36,285 bases of DNA from positions 65,237-101,521 of the forward strand of contig WELA01003775.1 of NCBI GenBank assembly GCA_009602735.1. The letters run 5' to 3'. The notes under the pieces are model-generated. The model saw only the letters and a list, made by a program, of their open reading frames with translations. It had not been told where the DNA came from and ran no database searches. Source of the stretch: Mesotaenium endlicherianum. Its lineage: Eukaryota; Streptophyta; Zygnematophyceae; Zygnematales; Mesotaeniaceae. The position numbers and the translations under genes were made by a program. Shown in pieces: positions 30,967 to 36,285 of the stretch. The stretch's first letter is position 1; each line of letters opens with the position of its first letter.

Positions 30967-33654
30967 TTAGGGCGGTGCCCCAGCCGCCCGAAGGTGGAAT
31001 TGTTTCAACGCCCCTTTGGCATTGGTCAGCTGGTCTTTAAATTCCCAAGTGTCTCCAGAGGCATCGTAACCCTTCCAGCGGATGAGGTACTTCATGACAT
31101 ACTTAGACGATCGCGGACCGAGCGAGCGTCAAAAATCTCATCGACCTCATATTCCTCAGGGTCGCCGTCCCGGACAGCGGGGACCGGTCCCGGTTGGACA
31201 GGTAACCGACCTGTGAACAGTGTATCACCTTTGATGTATGGTTCCAGGAAGGAGACATTAAAGACCGGGTGACCCTTGTAGTCAGCTGACATGTTCAGTT
31301 TGTAAGCATTCTGACCGACACGACGCACTACCGAATATGGACCGACCCAGACAGGGCCAAGCTTTTTCTTGACCACACCAGGGAGGTACAGGTGCTGAGA
31401 ATGCAGTTTGACTAAATTGCCCTTAGAAAGTGTCAGCTCCCGACGGTGTTGATTAGCATATTTTTGTTGGTTTTCTTGGTCTTTGTGCAGGTTTTGTTGG
31501 ACTTCTGACAGGGTGTCAGCAAACTCCTGAGTTAACTGGAGGGAGATCGGATCGTCAATCCCTTTTGGGTCAGTTAAAGACTCCCCCAATACATCTAAAG
31601 GAGACTTAGGGACTCTACTTAGGGACTTGGAACTGCTCCAGCATCTGGCTCCAGCGATTCTCCCTCTTTGACAGCTTGGACTTCTTCTGAAAGTGGGTCA
31701 GAGCTAGATGATCTGTTATCACCTTAAAGATTTACCATGTAAGTATGCCCTCCACTGTTTGAGCACATGAATGATAGCTAGCAGCTCTTTATCATGCACT
31801 GAGTAATTAATCTCCGCTGCTTTAAATTTCATAGACTCGCACAACACAGGGTGCCACTCCTGCCTTACCTTACCATCCTTTGTGGTTTTGTCCGCAGGCT
31901 GCAACAAAATAGCACCCATGGCAAAGTCAGAGGCATCAGTAATCACCTGCACCGGTTTGTTGGGGTCATACACGGCTAGCACCGGCGCAGAACAAAGGGC
32001 ATCTTTAAGGATCTGGAAGGCAGCCTGCTGCTCTTCCCCCCACACATACCCGATGTCTTTCCTAGTAAGGTCAGTCAGTTTACTGGCCTTTGTGGAATAA
32101 TTCTCAATAAATCTCCTATAGTAGTTAGCCAACCCGAGGAAGGATCTAACTTCAGAGACAGACTGTGGTACTGGCCAGTCCCTTATGGTCTGGACTTTCT
32201 TAGAATCCACACTGATNCAGAGAAAATTAAAATATCATCTAGGAAAACTTGCACAAACTTATCCAAATAAGGCCTGAAAATGTCATTCATAGCACCATGA
32301 AGGTTGCGGGAGCATTAGTCAGTCCAAATGGCATCACGTTGAACTCATAGTGTCCATAACGTGTGCGGAAGGCAGTCTTGTATTCATCCCCCTCAGCGGT
32401 TCAGATTAGATGATAACCACTCTTGAGATCTATCTTACTGAACACCTTAGCACCAGACAGGGTATCGAGCAAGTCCTCGACTCTGGGTAAAGCATACTTG
32501 TTCTTTACTGTAATTCTGTTCAGGGCTCTGTAATCCACACACATCCGCATACTGCCATCCTTTTTCTTAACAAATAGGATGGGTGCGCCGTACGGTGATT
32601 TACTGGGAGAAATGTAACCATTTTCCTCCAGCTCTGCAATCTGTGTTTTCAACTCCTCGCTCTCCAAATAAGACAAGCCATAAGTGCGTTGCCAGGGTGG
32701 CTGGCTACCAGGTAATAGATCAATCCTATGATCTACTTCCCTTTTAGGGGGTAGTCCTGGAGGCATGTTAAACACATCAGTGTACTGAGCAACAATTTTT
32801 GCAGCAGTAGGGTGCTCCGGAGGGCTTACCTTTTTCTCAACCACTTCTTCAGGTTGAGGAGGTACCTCTCTTAGCAGCAGACAGAACATTCTGTCTTCCT
32901 TCTGGTTCCAGCTTTTGACGAACTCCATTGCATTCAGCAACTTGCATCCTTCTGGAAGCCTCTTCTTTTCCTTCATTTGCCATCCACACAGGACAAGAGG
33001 AAGAGCACTGGTGGGTGCCAAGTCAGTCTGCCCATCACTGGCTCCTCTCACTTTAACTGTACCTCTGCTCCAACACACTTCAGCTTGATGTCTATTAAGC
33101 CAGGACCTGCCTAGCACGAGATCATAAAAGCCAGTGTTGAGTACCTCAAATGTAAGCGTTTCAGTTAGAACTGCAATGCCAGAACCTAACTGGACCTCAA
33201 TAGGCTTGGTTATAACTCCTCCCGGGATACTTGAGGCATCTCCAAGGAATATTTTTCTATTCCCTTGGGTGACAGTAGGCAGCCTTAGCCGCTTAACTAA
33301 GTCCTTGTGAATAAAAGTATGTGACGCCCCTCCGTCAACAAATGCCCTCACCTTCCTACCTGCAATCATGCAATGCAGTAGGATAGGGGGGACTGTCTTT
33401 TCCTGACTTTTGCTTTGTTCTCCTGACGTAGCAAAGAAATGTTGGACATCAGGTGGAACAAGAGCATCCAGAGTGTGCACTCTCTGGACGTCTATATTGC
33501 TGATGGTCTCCTTTATCTGGTTGTCAGGCAGGCATAGTGAATCCAGTTCATCAGGACCCATAATACCTGCTACGAGGGCAGCTACTGACGACTCACTATC
33601 TCTAGCATCCTCACAGTCAGTAGACTGGATTACTGACTGTTGCTGTCTTTTAAA
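30967..33654 (-). pseudogene. pol: pol of element B, with RT and integrase deletions
   Basis: Entered by -1 frameshift at TTTAAAA. It is open from there through the protease ([19 protein letters not shown]) and the first half of RT ([31 protein letters not shown]) to a stop near 32401. RT continues in shifted frames up to the N at 32217, where about 50 residues after ILIFS are missing, possibly an assembly fault. RNase H (32210-31719) has [16 protein letters not shown] and [21 protein letters not shown]. Near 31621 the frame jumps from MLEQFQV straight to the region after the integrase core (PKSPLDVLGESL), a loss of about 960 bp relative to A. Integrase C-terminus and chromodomain follow (EYEVDEIFDARSV, a frameshift, then YVMKYLIRWKGYDASGDTWEF) to TAA at 30967. 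Confidence 0.85.
33613..33654 (-). promoter_or_regulatory. -1 ribosomal frameshift signal at gag/pol junction (B)
   Basis: On the minus strand the gag frame reads CCT TTA AAA. The heptamer T TTA AAA (33654-33648) is followed by a 7-base spacer. A perfect 10-bp hairpin comes next, with arms ACAGTCAGTA and TACTGACTGT and loop ATCCAGTC (33640-33613). After slipping back one base the frame AGA CAG CAA CAG TCA is open straight into the protease. The gag stop TAA lies inside the 5' part of the hairpin. Confidence 0.85.
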
Positions 33655-34571
33655 GGCTGGTCTTTTCTCTCGACTTTAGAGAGGTGCTTGACTGGACACT
33701 GTTCTCTGTAGTGGCCTTTCTGCTGACAATGGTAGCAAGTAGATTTTGCTGAGGCTGGTCTCGGCTTAGTCCTACCACCACCCCTTCCATAGCCACCTCG
33801 AGAGGGACCACCTCTACCTCTAGACTGAATAGCATTGTACTCATACTCATATTCATCACCCTGATTATCCTCAGCCTGGTCTCCTTCAACTGCATTGTAG
33901 GAACCGTGGGGCTTTTTGACAATCTTAGACACCAAAGCGTTACTCTGGCGCTTGTGATTGAACTGCTGCTGATCCCAGGCGTCAGCATCCTGGATCAAGT
34001 CAGCCAGTTTCTCATACTTTTTCTCAGCAAAATGACCAGAGACCTCGGATTTCAAGCCATACCTGAAGTATGCTATCCTATACCGTTCTGGCAAATCAGG
34101 CTGCTTCATCATGTTCTCTTGGAACTTTTGAGCAAACTCAGCAACTGAAGTGGTCTGCTTCAGTGTCAGGGAGATCATCGCATAGATAGCTTTCTCCTGC
34201 TGGTTGATGACATCAAACTTCTCATGCAACTTCTCGACAAACTCTACCCACGTAGGGTCACCGAGTTGCCGAGCCTTACGCTCTTCCTTCCAGTAAAGCC
34301 ACCAGTCTGCGGCACTGCCTTTCAGTAGCGCACCGGTGTGCCTGACCTTCTTGTAATCTTGCAGTTCTGGGTAGTTCTCCAGCCACTGCTCAACATCCGC
34401 GAGAAACTTGATCAGGTAATATTTTCTGTTTCCCTCAGGATCATATTCCTGGGGATATTTTGGCTTGGGCTTACTAGGCCCTCGGCCACCACCACTAGTG
34501 GTTTGAGACCCCCGTTGGACTCTGTCTCGCAATAGAGACATTATGATTCTTTTGTCCTCCCGTTGGGACTG
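33630..34571 (-). CDS. gag: gag of element B, C-terminal part, frame open
   Basis: Open in one frame from the junction with element C (34571, reading [16 protein letters not shown]) to TAA at 33630. It holds the capsid core ([56 protein letters not shown]), a Gly/Arg-rich stretch ([17 protein letters not shown]) and the zinc knuckle [14 protein letters not shown]. The N-terminal half is separated from it by the insertion of C. The last codons overlap the frameshift signal for pol. No stop or shift is seen, so this copy decayed less than A. Confidence 0.88.
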   Translation of the reverse strand, partial: QSQREDKRIIMSLLRDRVQRGSQTTSGGGRGPSKPKPKYPQEYDPEGNRKYYLIKFLADVEQWLENYPELQDYKKVRHTGALLKGSAADWWLYWKEERKARQLGDPTWVEFVEKLHEKFDVINQQEKAIYAMISLTLKQTTSVAEFAQKFQENMMKQPDLPERYRIAYFRYGLKSEVSGHFAEKKYEKLADLIQDADAWDQQQFNHKRQSNALVSKIVKKPHGSYNAVEGDQAEDNQGDEYEYEYNAIQSRGRGGPSRGGYGRGGGRTKPRPASAKSTCYHCQQKGHYREQCPVKHLSKVERKDQPLKDSNSQ

Positions 34572-35292
34572 TGTAATGAATCAGTATATTGGTGGACATA
34601 ATATTCATTTAAATAATATAGTTAAATAAGTTCAGCCTGCTGAACTCTAGTTAATGATCAGTCTGCTGGACTTTATATTTAATATCAGTTTAATGACTCG
34701 GCCCGAAGTAGCTGGCTGAGGTCACCTTAAGTCAGCTTGCTGACACATTCTTTGACAGCCAGCTGACTTCCGTACTCGGTAGCAGCGAACTGCCTCGATA
34801 TGCATCTAAGTGTGGTATGCTAGATGAATGGCCAGATGACATCCCTATGATGGATGGCGATTCGGGATGATGGGAGATGGCGGTGGATTTGGTTAACCAA
34901 GGTCCTACCAACGTGGTTAACTCCCGGGTAGGCGGTGCCATCGCACTGACCGTTGAACAGTAAACTCATTCCATGTACATATGCTAGGCATTACTCTCGA
35001 GTTTGGCATTTGGAAACGAGGCCAACTCTCTTGTACAGCTTATTGAGAGCGATCTGAATCCAAGGCGAGAAGCCATTGATACGCACTTACTTCCAACCTT
35101 GCTTATGTATGAGTTTACTGATTTGCATTATTGATGCTAGTTTACTCGCGTTTGAGTTAAAAGTATTAGTCACTGCTAGTGTGTTGTCCTTTGCCGTTAA
35201 ACCAGTTAACGAAAATTACCATAAAAATTACTTACTGATATGAAGATCTTTATTAATTGTTAATCGCCTATTTGGTAAGTCGATTCATTTTA
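34572..35292 (+). repeat. 5' LTR of element C
   Basis: 721 bp, starting TGTAATGAATCAG and ending GATTCATTTTA (consensus TTTCA). It carries GTCAGCTTGCTGAC at about 34729-34742 like the other family LTRs and looks close to the LTRs of B and the 5' LTR of A. Confidence 0.9.
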
Positions 35293-35293
35293 G

Positions 35294-35305
35294 TGGTATC
35301 GGAGC
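35294..35305 (+). other. Primer-binding site of element C
   Basis: TGGTATCGGAGC, identical to element A; complementary to the 3' end of initiator tRNA-Met with one mismatch to the common plant form. Confidence 0.9.
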
Positions 35306-35329
35306 AGTTATCACAGTCTTCTTTGTATG

Positions 35330-35335
35330 GTAAGG
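35330..35335 (+). promoter_or_regulatory. Candidate splice donor in the leader of C
   Basis: G|GTAAGG in the same leader position as in A, 30 bases before the gag ATG. It is a better donor than in A because the preceding bases are TGG rather than AAA. Proposed partner of the ORF3 acceptor; not proven. Confidence 0.4.
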
Positions 35336-35365
35336 ACAAGGTCTCAAACTAGCAACTCCCGAGAC

Positions 35366-36285
35366 ATGGAGAACCAGGATAACGAGAATGTCGAAAACCA
35401 GGCGGAAAGCCATGTAGCGGGAACCCGTACCTATTCTGAAGCAGTAGCAGACACTGCAGCTAGGGAGGCTGCAGATGAGGCAGCTGCTATTGTCTCAGTC
35501 GCAGCTCAGCAAGCTGAGGAGGAGATAGCCAGACTAGAAGCTGAACAAGTAGCAAAGGCCGCTGAAGATATACAAAGGAGGGAAGGACAGCCAGCTGACG
35601 AGCGCACTGTTGAAGAACTTATGGCATCAAGGGCCAATGTTCTGAACCCACCTCCTGCTGTACAACTCAATGTACCCCTAGGTCAAATACGTGACCGGCT
35701 GAATGCGGCAGGAATTGCTGCTGCAGGAGCGAGAGGGATTGTTGAGGACACTACTCAGCGAGTAGATGCCAATGCTGCTGCTGCATTTGCTAATCTACCA
35801 CTCCAGAGTGTAGACTTGGGAGCATTGTTCGTTCAGATGCAGTCGCAAATGGCGACCATGTATCAGTCCCANATGTATCACTCCCAGCAGGAGGACAAAA
35901 GAGTCATAATGTCCCCACTGCGGGAGAGAGACCAACGGGGGTCTCAAACCACTAGTGGTGGTGGCCGAGGGCCTAGTAAGCCCAAGCCGAAACCTCCCCA
36001 AGAATATGATCCAGAGGGAAACAGAAAATATTACCTGATCAAGTTTCTCACGGATGTTGAGCAGTGGCTGGAGAACTACCCAGAACTGCAAGATTACGAG
36101 GAGGTCAGGCACACCGGTGCGCTACTGAAAGGCAGTGCCGCAGACTGGTGGTTTTACTGGAAGGGAGAGCGTAAGGCTCGGCAACTCGGTGACCCTACGT
36201 GGGTAGAGTTTGTCGAGAAGTTGCATGAGAAGTTTGATGTCATCAACCAGCAGGAGAAAGCTATCTATGCGATGATCTCCCTGAC
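35366..36285 (+). CDS. gag: gag of element C, intact but cut by the window edge
   Basis: ATG at 35366, 73 bases after the LTR; open for 306 codons to the window end, with one unknown base at 35872. It begins MENQDNENVENQAESHVAG. A long Ala/Glu coiled-coil-like stretch follows (EAADEAAAIVSVAAQQAEEE, IARLEAEQVAKAAEDIQRRE), then QVRD/RLNAAG-type Ala-rich sequence, a short repeated MYQS/MYHS segment and the Gly/Lys-rich [14 protein letters not shown]. The capsid core comes last ([54 protein letters not shown]). It is the only copy here showing the intact gag N-terminus and defines where A and B are broken. Its zinc knuckle would lie just outside the window. Confidence 0.9.
   Translation, partial: MENQDNENVENQAESHVAGTRTYSEAVADTAAREAADEAAAIVSVAAQQAEEEIARLEAEQVAKAAEDIQRREGQPADERTVEELMASRANVLNPPPAVQLNVPLGQIRDRLNAAGIAAAGARGIVEDTTQRVDANAAAAFANLPLQSVDLGALFVQMQSQMATMYQSXMYHSQQEDKRVIMSPLRERDQRGSQTTSGGGRGPSKPKPKPPQEYDPEGNRKYYLIKFLTDVEQWLENYPELQDYEEVRHTGALLKGSAADWWFYWKGERKARQLGDPTWVEFVEKLHEKFDVINQQEKAIYAMISL

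Larger units (their letters stand above)
28121..34571 (-). mobile_element. Element B: family-A chromovirus, interrupted by element C
   Basis: Minus-strand copy inserted in pol of G. From right to left it carries the second half of gag, the frameshift signal, pol with two deletions, the spacer, ORF3, the polypurine tract and the 3' LTR. Its gag N-terminus, leader and 5' LTR must lie beyond element C, outside the window. The copy cannot integrate by itself because most of the integrase is missing, but the gag segment present and the protease are open. Confidence 0.85.
34572..36285 (+). mobile_element. Element C: family-A chromovirus inserted in gag of B
   Basis: Complete 5' LTR, PBS, leader and an unbroken gag running off the right edge. 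The bases before it (34567-34571, GACTG) should be repeated after its 3' LTR. Because it lies inside B, which lies inside G, it is the youngest of the three insertions. Confidence 0.88.

Noticed and set aside
34732..34941. Recurring 69-codon frame (MAPPTRELTTLVGP...) at 11004, 28470 and here
   Set aside because: Again antisense in LTR sequence; shared because the LTRs are copies, with no sign of coding selection.

Overview
The window reads as nuclear DNA of a photosynthetic eukaryote of the green lineage. The only host gene I can recognise is the N-terminal part of CHLD (magnesium chelatase D subunit, chlorophyll synthesis) on the minus strand. It is split by long spliceosomal introns and starts with a plastid-transit-like exon. 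The rest is mostly Ty3/gypsy LTR retrotransposons of plant type: a primer-binding site matching initiator tRNA-Met, a chromodomain after the integrase, and A+T-rich LTRs. A repeat-rich streptophyte alga such as a charophyte, or an early land plant, would fit; the genus cannot be fixed from sequence alone.

Layout. 1-3321: CHLD exons 3, 2 and 1 (minus strand; the gene continues beyond the left edge). 3322-5227: upstream sequence without a recognisable gene. 5228-8255: a broken family-A-type LTR, then a retroelement with two LTRs of about 1.25 kb around only 211 bp of internal sequence (element E). 8256-9771: nothing recognised. 9772-10844: the 3' end of a minus-strand family-A element (D). 10845-20615: a nearly complete but decayed plus-strand chromovirus (element A) with gag, pol ending in a chromodomain, an additional gene (ORF3) and two LTRs; a foreign solo LTR with a 5-bp target duplication sits in its 3' part. 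20616-22108: two E-type LTR fragments. 22109-25100: no gene; a long-inverted-repeat element and a cluster of CACGTG motifs. 25101-28120: pol of a different gypsy family (G, minus strand) whose integrase is followed by a PHD finger instead of a chromodomain. 28121-34571: a minus-strand family-A element (B) inserted in G. 34572-36285: a plus-strand family-A element (C) inserted in the gag of B; its gag is open to the window edge.

The most interesting system is the family-A chromovirus. Comparing copies A, B, C and D gives a coherent expression plan. Gag and pol are joined by a textbook -1 frameshift signal (TTTAAAA, 7-nt spacer, 10-bp hairpin), conserved in A and B. A third, sense-oriented gene of about 520-590 codons lies between the chromodomain and the 3' LTR in A and B, and its last part is visible in D. 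Just before its ATG both copies have a branch-point-like CTAAC followed 23-24 nt later by CAG|GATG. A GTAAGG donor-like site lies in the leader between the primer-binding site and gag in A and C. This suggests a spliced subgenomic mRNA for ORF3, as for env genes, but ORF3 shows no signal peptide or membrane segment: it is a charged coiled coil, a globular core and an acidic tail. I do not recognise its function.

No rRNA, tRNA, CRISPR array or bacterial-type operon was seen. Two single N bases (32217, 35872) mark assembly uncertainty.
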